A stretch of DNA of 20,666 bases from a virus: IMG/VR virus record IMGVR_UViG_3300042090_000868, positions 1-20,666 of that record. One strand, written 5' to 3'. The notes below the pieces were generated by a model, which did no database searches, was not told the origin of the DNA, and saw only the letters and a program-made list of their open reading frames with translations. Below, one piece after another: positions 1-6,875 of this stretch. Made by a program: the position numbers and the translations under genes. How positions within the stretch are numbered: the stretch's first letter is position 1; every line of letters starts with the position of its first letter.

Positions 1-16
1 ACGGAGAGCGCCTTGA
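1..16 (+). CDS. possible 3' end of an upstream gene (partial)
   Basis: The frame starting at base 2 is open and closes with TGA at 14-16. This would overlap the TTG start at 13 as TTGA, which matches the start/stop overlaps used throughout the window. Only four codons are visible, so the gene cannot be identified and may not exist. Confidence 0.3.
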
Positions 17-1104
17 CGACGAGCGGCACAGTATCTACGACCACTTTCAACACGGGCAAGCTCATTGACCGGTCGTTTGGTCGTTGCCAAGTACCCCCGC
101 AGAAGATCACCCCTGAGTACCTTGCGATTGCGCAAGACCTACTCTATCTGTCGCTGTCGACGATCGCGAGCAAGGGCATTGCACTGTGGGCGCAGCAGAA
201 AGTCATCCTGCCCCTCTATGACGCTACGCAGGACGTACCGGCCCCTTTGGGCACGGTCGACATTCTTAATGCGAACCTGCGCAATGTTACACAACTGCAG
301 CTCTCTGCTCCTGGCACCGTTTACACCAGCTCTGCGGGCGGCATAGCTGCGAATGCGTTCGATAACAACCTAGCCACCGCCTGCACGCAGACTTCTACCA
401 ATGGTTACCTCCAGGTGCAATTCCCCGCGGTGGGTCAGCCGGTCATCTTCGGTATTCTTCCCAACGCTACTGGGACTTGGAATGTTGCGATCCAGACTTC
501 TAATGATGGGGTCACGTTCACGACGGTGTACTCAAACGTTGCGTTGGCTGCCGTAGCGGGTCAGTGGTTCTGGGTGGATATTCAGGGTATCCCGGAAGCC
601 GGCGTGCTCTACGTACGCTTGCAGGCCTCGGGCGGTACGACGCTGAACGTGACAGAGTTCGTAACTGGAGCAGCGCCTCAGGAGATCCCGATCGCGAAGA
701 TCAACCGGGATGACTACGCTAATCTTCCTAACAAGTACTTCACGGGTCGGCCGCTGCAATTCTGGTACGACAAGACCCAACCACAGCCGGTCATGACCCT
801 GTGGCCGGCACCCCAGCTGCAATACACCTTTGCGCAGATCGTGTTGTACGTGCAGCGCTATGTGCAGGATGTAGGAACACTGACGCAGACGGTGGAAGTA
901 CCCCAGCGCTGGTTCCTGACAATCCTGACGCGGCTTGCGAAGGAACTCATGCTGATGATTCCAGAAGTCGCCAAGCAAATGAGTGATCTGGATAAGCAAA
1001 TGTTGATGCAGGAAGACACCAACCGATGGAACGAGGCTTGGCAATCCGAAACAGACGGGTCACCTGTCATGCTGCGCCCGATGATTGGCCACTATACGAG
1101 GTAG
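13..1104 (+). CDS. neck/adaptor-like virion protein with a discoidin (F5/8C)-type domain
   Basis: This 363-aa protein is probably part of the head-tail neck. The N-terminus (residues 10-70, with FNTGKLIDRSFGRC and a helical stretch ending SKGIALWAQQ) and the C-terminal part (IAKINRDDYANLPNKYFTGRP, then WYDKTQPQPVMTLWPAP, then a helix around VPQRWFLTILTRLAKEL) resemble P22 gp4-like / podophage adaptor proteins. Between them, about residues 100-217 read as an F5/8 type C fold: SSAGGIAANAFDNN, TSNDGVTFTTVYS, W187 and VLYVRLQASGG...LNVTEF are its hallmark segments. That domain normally binds glycans. The TTG at 13 is the only good start: GGAG lies at 3-6 and there is no early in-frame ATG, although the frame stays open to the window edge. 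The family match is by eye; the inserted domain is the more secure part. Confidence 0.72.
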   Translation: MTTSGTVSTTTFNTGKLIDRSFGRCQVPPQKITPEYLAIAQDLLYLSLSTIASKGIALWAQQKVILPLYDATQDVPAPLGTVDILNANLRNVTQLQLSAPGTVYTSSAGGIAANAFDNNLATACTQTSTNGYLQVQFPAVGQPVIFGILPNATGTWNVAIQTSNDGVTFTTVYSNVALAAVAGQWFWVDIQGIPEAGVLYVRLQASGGTTLNVTEFVTGAAPQEIPIAKINRDDYANLPNKYFTGRPLQFWYDKTQPQPVMTLWPAPQLQYTFAQIVLYVQRYVQDVGTLTQTVEVPQRWFLTILTRLAKELMLMIPEVAKQMSDLDKQMLMQEDTNRWNEAWQSETDGSPVMLRPMIGHYTR

Positions 1105-1108
1105 AGTT

Positions 1109-1396
1109 ATGCGATCCCCCGCCTATTTCGTAGACACGACCGGACAGCCCACGCTAGGGGTAGGCCTGTGCGGCCGGTGTAGTGCGAAGCTGCCCTTGAT
1201 CGAGCTGCATAACGATCCTAACTCACCCGGTCTCATGGTGTGTATTGATGACTTGGATGTGCTGGACCCATGGCGACTGCCTGCGCGCCAGACTGAAGAC
1301 ATTAATCTGCCGTTTGTGCGCCCGGATACAAGTATCGATGTGCCCGCGGCGCTTGCAGCTCAGGATGCGCTGTTGATCGCAAACCAGTATGGATAG
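1109..1396 (+). CDS. small CxxC phage protein, zinc-ribbon-like
   Basis: This 95-aa protein starts at ATG 1109, five bases after the stop of the neck gene, with GAGGTAGAG just upstream. An earlier in-frame ATG at 1085 would overlap the previous gene and has no Shine-Dalgarno sequence. A knuckle C21-G-R-C24 is followed by C45 in GLMVCIDDLD, then a polar, proline-rich tail (DPWRLPARQ). This layout is common in small proteins located near neck genes in podophages. A usual zinc ribbon has four ligands; only three cysteines are present here, with Asp47/Asp48 at the fourth position, so metal binding is uncertain. The function is unknown. Confidence 0.6.
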   Translation: MRSPAYFVDTTGQPTLGVGLCGRCSAKLPLIELHNDPNSPGLMVCIDDLDVLDPWRLPARQTEDINLPFVRPDTSIDVPAALAAQDALLIANQYG

Positions 1397-1405
1397 TGAG
1401 GTGAC

Positions 1406-1864
1406 ATGAGCGCGGAGTCTATTGCTGAAGGCGATTTACCAACAGAAAAAAAAGCGGAGATACAAGGAGCAACAATTTGGTTTCGTATCCATGGATTACT
1501 GGAGAGGATGCAACAGCTGCAGCAACTGTTGCAATTGATGATGAGCCAGCGGCATCGAGGAGACGATAAGCTACGTGAGGTGGAAGAGACTCTAGAGAGA
1601 GAAAGCCCGTGGCCCGTAGGTCATTACTACGAGCGTGGCGAGGGGCCGAGAGATGGTTGGCAGAAGTGGATCTTGGGAATCGTGAGCGCAGTTTTAGTAG
1701 GTATGTTGTCATGGGTACTGGGGAAACTGGATACGTTGACGCAGGAGGTAGCCACGCTGCAGGCCACGCAGACGGTGTCACTATCCGCGATCAACCAGCG
1801 TCAAAATGCAACCGACGAGCGCTTGGGTCGGATAGAGGGGCATGTGTACCGGGCAAATCCGTGA
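1406..1864 (+). CDS. single-TM coiled-coil protein of the lysis/membrane cassette
   Basis: This 152-aa protein starts at ATG 1406 after GAGGTGAC. Residues 33-66 form a Gln-rich helix (repeated LQQLLQLMM-type heptads). Residues 88-106 are one clear membrane segment (WILGIVSAVLVGMLSWVLG), and 107-140 form a second coiled coil (LDTLTQEVATLQAT). The topology resembles XhlA-like or other accessory lysis proteins more than a classical holin. It heads a run of four coupled or closely spaced membrane-protein genes that lead into the endolysin. I do not recognise a specific family. An A8 run at 1446-1453 lies in the reading frame (GAA AAA AAA). Confidence 0.65.
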   Translation: MSAESIAEGDLPTEKKAEIQGATIWFRIHGLLERMQQLQQLLQLMMSQRHRGDDKLREVEETLERESPWPVGHYYERGEGPRDGWQKWILGIVSAVLVGMLSWVLGKLDTLTQEVATLQATQTVSLSAINQRQNATDERLGRIEGHVYRANP

Positions 1865-2178
1865 CCAGACTCGGCTCATCGCGGGATAACGCGGACGACT
1901 CGGTGCAGGCTTACGAATCCGCGCATGTCAACATTAACCGCTTTACGGTACCGCGCGACCCTGTATCGATGATCACGGCTACCTTGTTGGCGCTCTCTAT
2001 CCTCGGTAACGTTGCGATGTATTTGTGTTATCAGGGCCTGAAACAAACGGTAGACTTGGACACGTACGACGATCGGGTTTTCATTAACGGTCGCTTTGCT
2101 AACATCGCAGCGCAAGTGAAGTCCGACCATGATTTGATCCAGGCTTATGGCTTACAGAAATCACTGAAGGAGAAATAA
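1861..2178 (+). CDS. small one-TM membrane protein
   Basis: A 105-aa protein starting at GTG 1861, which overlaps the TGA of the previous gene as GTGA (1861-1864). A longer open frame reaches back to 1609 but lies inside the previous gene and is ignored. A polar N-terminus (about 35 residues) precedes one membrane segment at residues 36-57 (SMITATLLALSILGNVAMYLC). A soluble C-terminus rich in Asp and Lys follows (VDLDTYDDRVFINGRF). It has no lipobox or enzymatic motif. Its position in the cassette suggests a lysis accessory or inner-membrane role; this is inference only. Confidence 0.6.
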   Translation: MTRLGSSRDNADDSVQAYESAHVNINRFTVPRDPVSMITATLLALSILGNVAMYLCYQGLKQTVDLDTYDDRVFINGRFANIAAQVKSDHDLIQAYGLQKSLKEK

Positions 2179-2179
2179 A

Positions 2180-2224
2180 GTGACAATATCGATCCAGGTT
2201 AAACGGCAGGAGGTGCAATCTTGA
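2180..2224 (+). CDS. 14-codon coupled mini-gene or leader peptide
   Basis: A tiny frame starts at GTG 2180, one base after the preceding TAA, with GGAG at 2169-2172 at ideal spacing. It encodes MTISIQVKRQEVQS and stops at TGA 2222-2224, overlapping the TTG start of the next gene as TTGA. Both ends therefore follow the coupling style seen across the window. The AGGAGG that serves the next gene (2208-2213) lies inside it. It may be a real micropeptide, or a leader whose translation opens the next start. No function is known. Confidence 0.4.
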   Translation: MTISIQVKRQEVQS

Positions 2225-2415
2225 GCGGCGGAGGACACATCATTATCAGGAATGCAATCAAGACAGCTCTTACCGATCCTATGGTGGGTGGTGCATTACC
2301 CCCCGGGATCGCCAAGGAGATCGCGCCGGTCCTGGCGACCGACACGAGTACGTGGGACGAGAACGCCGACAAGGTGACTCAACACGCTTTCAAGTGGGCT
2401 ATGGCACACGTATGA
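2221..2415 (+). CDS. small soluble protein of unknown function
   Basis: A 64-aa protein begins at TTG 2221 with a perfect AGGAGG at 2208-2213, seven bases upstream; this strong site decides the start over the internal ATG at 2281. The sequence starts MSGGGHIIIRNAIKTAL and has an Ala/Pro-rich middle (GGALPPGIAKEIAPVLA) and a short C-terminal helix (ADKVTQHAFKWAMAHV). There is no TM segment. It ends in an ATGA overlap with the next gene. Family unknown; its place among lysis genes is the only clue. Confidence 0.55.
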   Translation: MSGGGHIIIRNAIKTALTDPMVGGALPPGIAKEIAPVLATDTSTWDENADKVTQHAFKWAMAHV

Positions 2416-2672
2416 CCGTTGAGCAGACTGCGCTGATACTGACAGCTTGTGGGACTTTATTGAGTTCCGTAGTTGCAGCTATCGGCGTGGTCTTCTCAGT
2501 TAGAAACAGTCGCAAGTTGGATGTGAATAACGATAAAATCGACGCAGTACACCGTAGCACTAACGGATTAGCTGAGCGCAACGAAGCCATTGCTCGGAAA
2601 CTGGGGGTTGTAGAGGGTATACAACAAGGTACCGCCAGGGAAAAACAACGTGCAGAGGACGAACACAAATGA
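2412..2672 (+). CDS. small N-terminal-TM protein upstream of endolysin; holin or spanin candidate
   Basis: This 86-aa protein starts at ATG 2412 (ATGA overlap with the previous stop) and ends in an ATGA overlap with the endolysin gene. Residues 6-30 form one hydrophobic segment (TALILTACGTLLSSVVAAIGVVF). It is followed by RNSRK and a charged coiled-coil tail (NNDKIDAVHRSTNGLAERNEAIARKL). A short N-terminal anchor with a coiled tail directly before a lysozyme fits a lysis accessory protein, either a small holin or an i-spanin-like protein without a recognised o-spanin partner. The LTAC at residues 10-13 resembles a lipobox but lacks a positively charged N-region and sits inside the TM helix. 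Confidence 0.6.
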   Translation: MTVEQTALILTACGTLLSSVVAAIGVVFSVRNSRKLDVNNDKIDAVHRSTNGLAERNEAIARKLGVVEGIQQGTAREKQRAEDEHK

Positions 2673-3136
2673 CTTTGAGCCCGTTAGGTCTGGCACTGAT
2701 TCAGTTCTTTGAAAACTACGCTGACCGGCCGTATCGGAGGTTTCCTCACGAGCCGTGGACTGCGGGGTGGGGCCACACCGGGGCGGACGTTACGCAGGAC
2801 ACTGTAGTCACGCCAGAAATTGCCTTGAAGTGGCTCAAGGAGGACACGCTGGGTGCGGAAACCGTGGTCATGCACGACGTAAAGGTGAAACTGTACCAGC
2901 ATGAGTTCGATGCGCTGGTGAGCCTCGTTTACAACGCAGGACAAGTTGCGTTAGAGCATCGCACAGGGGAAGTGTGGGTTGTCTCCACCCTGCTCAAGCA
3001 ACTCAACGCCAGCAACATCTCAGCAGCTGCGGAGGAGTTTCTGCAATGGGACCACTTGAATGGGGTTCCTGATAAGGGACTGCTGCGGCGTAGACAACTC
3101 GAAAAAGCATTATTTTTGGATGGAGCACCCACATGA
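2669..3136 (+). CDS. phage endolysin, GH24 lysozyme-like
   Basis: A 155-aa protein of the T4-type lysozyme family, which cleaves peptidoglycan between MurNAc and GlcNAc. The family core is visible: LALIQFFE15, then WT31AGWGHTG, then EFDALVSLVYNAG (about residues 74-86), and a C-terminal RRRQLEKALF. Glu15 is the expected acid catalyst and Thr31 the expected threonine. The Asp or Cys usually found nine residues after the Glu is Arg24 here, in the segment PYRRFPHEPW, so the triad is non-canonical. There is no signal or SAR segment, so release should depend on a holin. The start at 2669 overlaps the previous stop (ATGA) with GAGGAC upstream; the end overlaps the holin start. Confidence 0.85.
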   Translation: MTLSPLGLALIQFFENYADRPYRRFPHEPWTAGWGHTGADVTQDTVVTPEIALKWLKEDTLGAETVVMHDVKVKLYQHEFDALVSLVYNAGQVALEHRTGEVWVVSTLLKQLNASNISAAAEEFLQWDHLNGVPDKGLLRRRQLEKALFLDGAPT

Positions 3137-3693
3137 GTCTGCTCTCGACTATCGCATCCGGTGCGCTGCAGGTTTTACGCACGGTTGCGCCGACTATTGC
3201 GGACACGCTCGCGGGACCCTTTGCTCCGCTGGTAGACCCGATCATGCGGAAGATTTTCGGAACCAGTGATGCGAAAACCGTAGAAACGTCTCTTCTCAAC
3301 GCCACACCGGATCAGTTGGTTGCGCTCAAGCAAGCGGATAATGCGCATGCTGAGCAGCTCGCGCAGTTGGGGATCGATAAGGCCAAGTTGGCCTTCGACG
3401 ATGTGGCTAACGCACGGCAGATGCAGATTGTCACTAAAGACCCCACAGCGGGTCGTTTGGCGTGGCTTCTGATTGTGGGGTTTTTACTGGTGACTATTGG
3501 GATGATCATCGGACTGTTTGGTTGGCCGGACCGTGCAAAACTACTGTTGAATGGTGAAGCCGGATTGTTCTTCGGTACTATTTTCGGTTACCTGTCTTCT
3601 GAAGCAAAGCAAGCTACCGCATTCTATTTCGGGGGCAGTGAAAGCGGTCAGACGAAAGACGCTACTATTGCCTCCATCGCTAAACAACCTTAG
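3133..3693 (+). CDS. holin of the 3TM (GTA-type) family
   Basis: A 186-aa protein starting at ATG 3133, overlapping the endolysin stop (ATGA), with GGAG upstream. The N-terminal 95 residues are a helical, partly amphipathic region. Residues 109-130 (LAWLLIVGFLLVTIGMIIGLFG) and 141-166 (EAGLFFGTIFGYLSSEAKQATAFYF) are hydrophobic. The end of the second runs into YFGGSESGQTK (165-175), the signature seen in 3TM holins of gene-transfer-agent and phage lysis cassettes. Such proteins permeabilise the inner membrane so that the cytoplasmic endolysin can reach the wall. Its position directly after the endolysin supports this. The exact number of TM helices (two or three) is uncertain. Confidence 0.7.
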   Translation: MSLLSTIASGALQVLRTVAPTIADTLAGPFAPLVDPIMRKIFGTSDAKTVETSLLNATPDQLVALKQADNAHAEQLAQLGIDKAKLAFDDVANARQMQIVTKDPTAGRLAWLLIVGFLLVTIGMIIGLFGWPDRAKLLLNGEAGLFFGTIFGYLSSEAKQATAFYFGGSESGQTKDATIASIAKQP

Positions 3694-3701
3694 GACGAAC
3701 T

Positions 3702-3914
3702 ATGTTGACCCTTGAGACGTTGACTAACATTGAAGCTCTTTTGGTGTCCAGGAGTCACCCCCTGTGGGGTGAGTTCATGCCGCTTGCTCGCATAATCGCG
3801 GAAGTACAGCATGCAAAAGCAGCGCTGACGCAGGCTCGGGTTCGTCCGGCTGATACGCCGCACATACCCGCACCTACGGACGACGTTCCGGTAGGCGACC
3901 CTGCGAGCATATGA
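3702..3914 (+). CDS. small hypothetical protein
   Basis: A 70-aa protein starting at ATG 3702 with TAGGAC upstream. It has a helical N-terminal half (LTLETLTNIEALLVSRSHPLW, then LARIIAEVQHAKAALTQA) and a disordered Pro/Asp-rich tail. No family is recognised. The coding sequence contains a perfect 7-bp hairpin (3755-3772). It sits between the holin and the adaptor gene. Confidence 0.5.
   Translation: MLTLETLTNIEALLVSRSHPLWGEFMPLARIIAEVQHAKAALTQARVRPADTPHIPAPTDDVPVGDPASI
3755..3772. other. perfect intragenic hairpin, 7-bp stem
   Basis: TCACCCC (3755-3761) and GGGGTGA (3766-3772) are exact inverted repeats around the loop CTGT. No T-run follows, so it is not an obvious intrinsic terminator. 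It lies inside the small gene 3702-3914, just before the adaptor gene, and could affect translation or RNA processing. Confidence 0.45.
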
Positions 3915-3917
3915 GCG

Positions 3918-4583
3918 ATGCCCGTCGCGTTGACATTTACCTCTCTTAGCACTCAGGTGCTCCAGGCGTATGTGGAGCGCGGCGGGTCAGCCACCGACCC
4001 TACTTTTTTTGGCCAGATACCCCTGTTGATCAATAATGCGGAACGGGCACTGGCTCGCCGATTGAAAATCCTGGGGATGGTTATCCCGATTGTAGGGTCC
4101 TTGGCTGCGGGAACTGCGGTGTACACGAAACCTAACGGGTGGCGTCGCACGGTTTCGATGAATTTCGGAGTTGCGACGGTTGCGGACTCTTCGCAGAATT
4201 CGGCTACGCCTTTATTTGCCCGGCAGTACGAATACTGCCTGAGCTACTGGCCGGATCTGACCCAGACTGCGCAGCCGCAGTTCTACGCTGATGTGGATTA
4301 CGCACACTGGCTCATCGTACCCACGCCGCAGATCAGTTACCCGTGGCAAATCCTGTACTACGGGCTACCGCAGTTGCTGGATAGCTCAAATCAGACCAAC
4401 TTCTGGACGAACTTCGCACCCGAGACTTTGCTCTATCGGGCACTGCTGGAGTGCGAGCCTTTCCTGAAGAACGACGAGCGTATACCAACATGGCGCCAAT
4501 ACTACGAGGAGGGGGCTACCAACCTTGAAAATGAGGATCTAATGCGCTCAGTAGACCGTGCTGCGGTACGTAACGAGGATTGA
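3918..4583 (+). CDS. head-tail adaptor protein, SU10-adaptor type
   Basis: A 221-aa protein that probably docks under the portal ring. It shows the layout of SU10-type phage adaptors: an N-terminal helix (VLQAYVERGG), then FFGQIPLLINNAERALARRL, a beta-rich middle containing GWRRTVSMNF, QYEYCLSYWPDLTQ and ADVDYAHWLIVPTP, and the C-terminal segment ETLLYRALLECEPFLKNDER followed by WRQYYEEG. The start ATG 3918 lies three bases after the previous stop; an ATG at 3911 is out of frame and short. It is the second adaptor-like gene in the window and the more typical one. Confidence 0.75.
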   Translation: MPVALTFTSLSTQVLQAYVERGGSATDPTFFGQIPLLINNAERALARRLKILGMVIPIVGSLAAGTAVYTKPNGWRRTVSMNFGVATVADSSQNSATPLFARQYEYCLSYWPDLTQTAQPQFYADVDYAHWLIVPTPQISYPWQILYYGLPQLLDSSNQTNFWTNFAPETLLYRALLECEPFLKNDERIPTWRQYYEEGATNLENEDLMRSVDRAAVRNED

Positions 4584-4586
4584 CCT

Positions 4587-6875
4587 GTGCCTAGTGTGTA
4601 CCAGTTGTTGTTCGGTGGCAGTCTCGTAGCGCCTGCGATCCCCACATACCTGTCGTTGTCGATGTCAACGAATCAGGTCTTGGGATGGCCGCTTGAATCC
4701 AACATCACCTCTCCGGCCGCTGCGGAAATCATTGATGTCAGCGCTACCGCGGGTGGCCTGACCATTCAGCTGTCGGATGCTCGATCAGTAGGTACCGGCT
4801 ACTGTGCGTTGTTTAACAACGTAGGCGCTAACACGTTCACGTTGCTGGACGCGCAGGGCAATACGCTGATGGCACCTGCCCCAGGTGCGGCGTGGCAGAT
4901 TTATCTGGCTGACAACTCGACGCTGCAAGGCACATGGCGAGTATTCCAGTACGGTGCGTCGGTCTCTACGGCTAATGCGGCGACGCTTGCGGGTGCGGGA
5001 CTCAAAGCTATCAGCACGACGCTGAATGAGCAGATCACGTTCTCGCCGCAAGCTGCGAGCTATACGATCGGCTCCGGTACGAATCAGGATCGCGCAGCTT
5101 GTATTGAGTGGACTGGCGGGGCGGGGGGCACATTCTCCTCCTCGGCCGCGGCGACCCTGGGTGCAGGTTGGTTCTGCTACATCAAGAACAGCGGCACGGG
5201 TGTTGTGAGCTTCGTGCCTGGGTCTGGGCAGATCAACGGCAGCGCGTCGATGACGTTCAACCCGAACGATTCGGCGATTATCGCGACTGACGGAACTAAT
5301 TTCTTCTCAATAGGCTTCGGTCAGTCGGTCGCCTCCTCATTCAATTTCGTTACCATCAGCCTTGCAGGCGACACTGGCAACGTCGTCCTGACCGGTGCGC
5401 AACTCAATCGCATCTCGTATCGTTTTACCGGCGCGCTCGCCGGCAATACGGTCGTCATTGTTCCCGCATCCATCCAACAGTATTGGATCGACAACGAGAC
5501 GACCGGCGCTTTTACGCTCACCATCTCCGCAGGGGGAGCGGGCAGTACATTTGTCGTGCCGCAAGCCAACCGGGTTATCCTGTACTGCGACGGGTTGAAC
5601 ATCGTCAGTGCGATCACTGGCGGAGGTGTGACCTTCGGGAACGGCACTGCGGCGTCGCCATCCATCACTTTTGCTTCTGATGGGACAACCGGGCTGTACC
5701 TGCCCGGGGCGGGCGTACTTGGGTTTGCGGCTGGCGGTCGCGCTGCAGGATCTGTCAACGCGAGCGGCCAGTGGTCTTTGCCCGCAGCTACTACCGGAAC
5801 TACGCTTGCTGTAGCCGCGGCGAGTGGGGCAACGACGCTGGCGCTCACTGCGACAACTGGAGCGGCAGGGCCGTTGTCGTTTGGTTGGAGCGAGGGAATT
5901 GACACCAACACGTGGAATATTTTTAGCCAATCCACTGACCCGTTGGTGATCGGTACTGGCAGCGGTACTTTATCGCTCGCGACCTCAGCCACAAATCGTC
6001 TGGTGATCGCAAGCACCGGCGCGACCACCCTCAACGCCGCCAGCGGCACCAGCACGACGCTCACCGTCACAGGCGCGACGGGGAATGCCACGTCTTTGGT
6101 CATCAATAGTAGCCAGGGAGCCACGAACACCGCTGGGGACATTGTGGTCAACCGGGCCGGAAGCACCGCAAATGCCGTCGCAGAAGGACCCAATCTGGAG
6201 CTGTGGGACACGAGCGCGACGACGGTGACTAACCTGCAGCAGTCTGGAGGTCAGACTGAGCTATGGCAGTTCAACGGCTCCTGGGCGCAGATTTTTAAAG
6301 TCGCTACGACTCGTGCAGTTACCATCAACGCCCCTGCTAGCGGCAACTCTCTGACAGTCACTGGACCTGCGAATTCGCGCGCGGCATATCTTGTTGGCAA
6401 CGCAACGGCGGGTCAATCATTTGGACTGCTTATCCAAGCGGGTACTAATACTAGCGACGATGCGTTGCGGGTACAGAATCAAGCTGGAACCGTTAACTAC
6501 TTCGTCGTGCAGGGTGGTGGAGTTGTATTTGGAAATGACGGTACCAACCTGTTTGAGTTGGGTTACAAGGATGTTCCACTCAGCACTCAAAATGTCAATT
6601 ACACCCTGCAACTATCCGATAGGGGGAAAACAGTCCAAGCCGGGTCGTCGGTCACTTACACCGTTCCGTCCTCGGTATTCGGACAGGGCGCGGTCGTGAC
6701 GCTGAGGGTCACATCAGGCTCCACTCTGACTGTGGCTCAGGGTTCCGGAATGACCCTTTCGTGGGCCGGTAACGGCGGCACGACTGGGAACCGCACAATG
6801 ACCGGAGAGTCAATCGCCACGTTGTTGTTCACAAGTGCCGGCTCATGCTCGATCGCCGGCGCTGGCGTCACCTGA
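4587..6875 (+). CDS. large tail fibre / appendage protein
   Basis: This 762-aa protein is rich in Ala, Gly, Ser and Thr, and is almost entirely short beta repeats. It starts at GTG 4587 with GAGG at 4575-4578. The N-terminal part (about 1-130) probably attaches to the tail. A middle region carries fibre-type repeats (SITFASDGTTGLYLPGAGVL, then SGQWSLPAATTGTT, then VTGATGNATSLVINSSQGAT). The last 110 residues, from ELGYKDVPLSTQ through GKTVQAGSSVTYTVP to SGSTLTVAQGSGMTLSW, look like a compact beta tip found at the end of phage fibres. Its likely role is host recognition. No lyase or intramolecular chaperone motif is seen. A very long antisense ORF here is a composition artefact. Confidence 0.75.
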   Translation: MPSVYQLLFGGSLVAPAIPTYLSLSMSTNQVLGWPLESNITSPAAAEIIDVSATAGGLTIQLSDARSVGTGYCALFNNVGANTFTLLDAQGNTLMAPAPGAAWQIYLADNSTLQGTWRVFQYGASVSTANAATLAGAGLKAISTTLNEQITFSPQAASYTIGSGTNQDRAACIEWTGGAGGTFSSSAAATLGAGWFCYIKNSGTGVVSFVPGSGQINGSASMTFNPNDSAIIATDGTNFFSIGFGQSVASSFNFVTISLAGDTGNVVLTGAQLNRISYRFTGALAGNTVVIVPASIQQYWIDNETTGAFTLTISAGGAGSTFVVPQANRVILYCDGLNIVSAITGGGVTFGNGTAASPSITFASDGTTGLYLPGAGVLGFAAGGRAAGSVNASGQWSLPAATTGTTLAVAAASGATTLALTATTGAAGPLSFGWSEGIDTNTWNIFSQSTDPLVIGTGSGTLSLATSATNRLVIASTGATTLNAASGTSTTLTVTGATGNATSLVINSSQGATNTAGDIVVNRAGSTANAVAEGPNLELWDTSATTVTNLQQSGGQTELWQFNGSWAQIFKVATTRAVTINAPASGNSLTVTGPANSRAAYLVGNATAGQSFGLLIQAGTNTSDDALRVQNQAGTVNYFVVQGGGVVFGNDGTNLFELGYKDVPLSTQNVNYTLQLSDRGKTVQAGSSVTYTVPSSVFGQGAVVTLRVTSGSTLTVAQGSGMTLSWAGNGGTTGNRTMTGESIATLLFTSAGSCSIAGAGVT

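Noticed and set aside
1446-1453. A8 run as a possible -1 frameshift site
   Set aside because: The heptamer A AAA AAA is in frame, but the -1 frame stops after about 27 codons, and neither a stimulatory hairpin nor a useful product is visible.
2442-2453. LTAC lipobox-like word in the small TM protein before the endolysin
   Set aside because: There is no positively charged N-region, only 12 residues precede the Cys, and the hydrophobic segment continues past it, so an o-spanin lipoprotein is unlikely.
3911-3949. 12-codon frame from ATG 3911 overlapping the previous stop as ATGA
   Set aside because: It has no clear ribosome binding site and overlaps the real adaptor start at 3918 in another frame; the ATGA alone is not enough.
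5321-6211. A 296-aa open frame antisense to the tail fibre gene
   Set aside because: Its composition (Val, Ala and Pro runs) mirrors the Ala/Gly/Thr-rich fibre on the other strand. It has no motif, no ribosome binding site and no place in an operon; it is a shadow.
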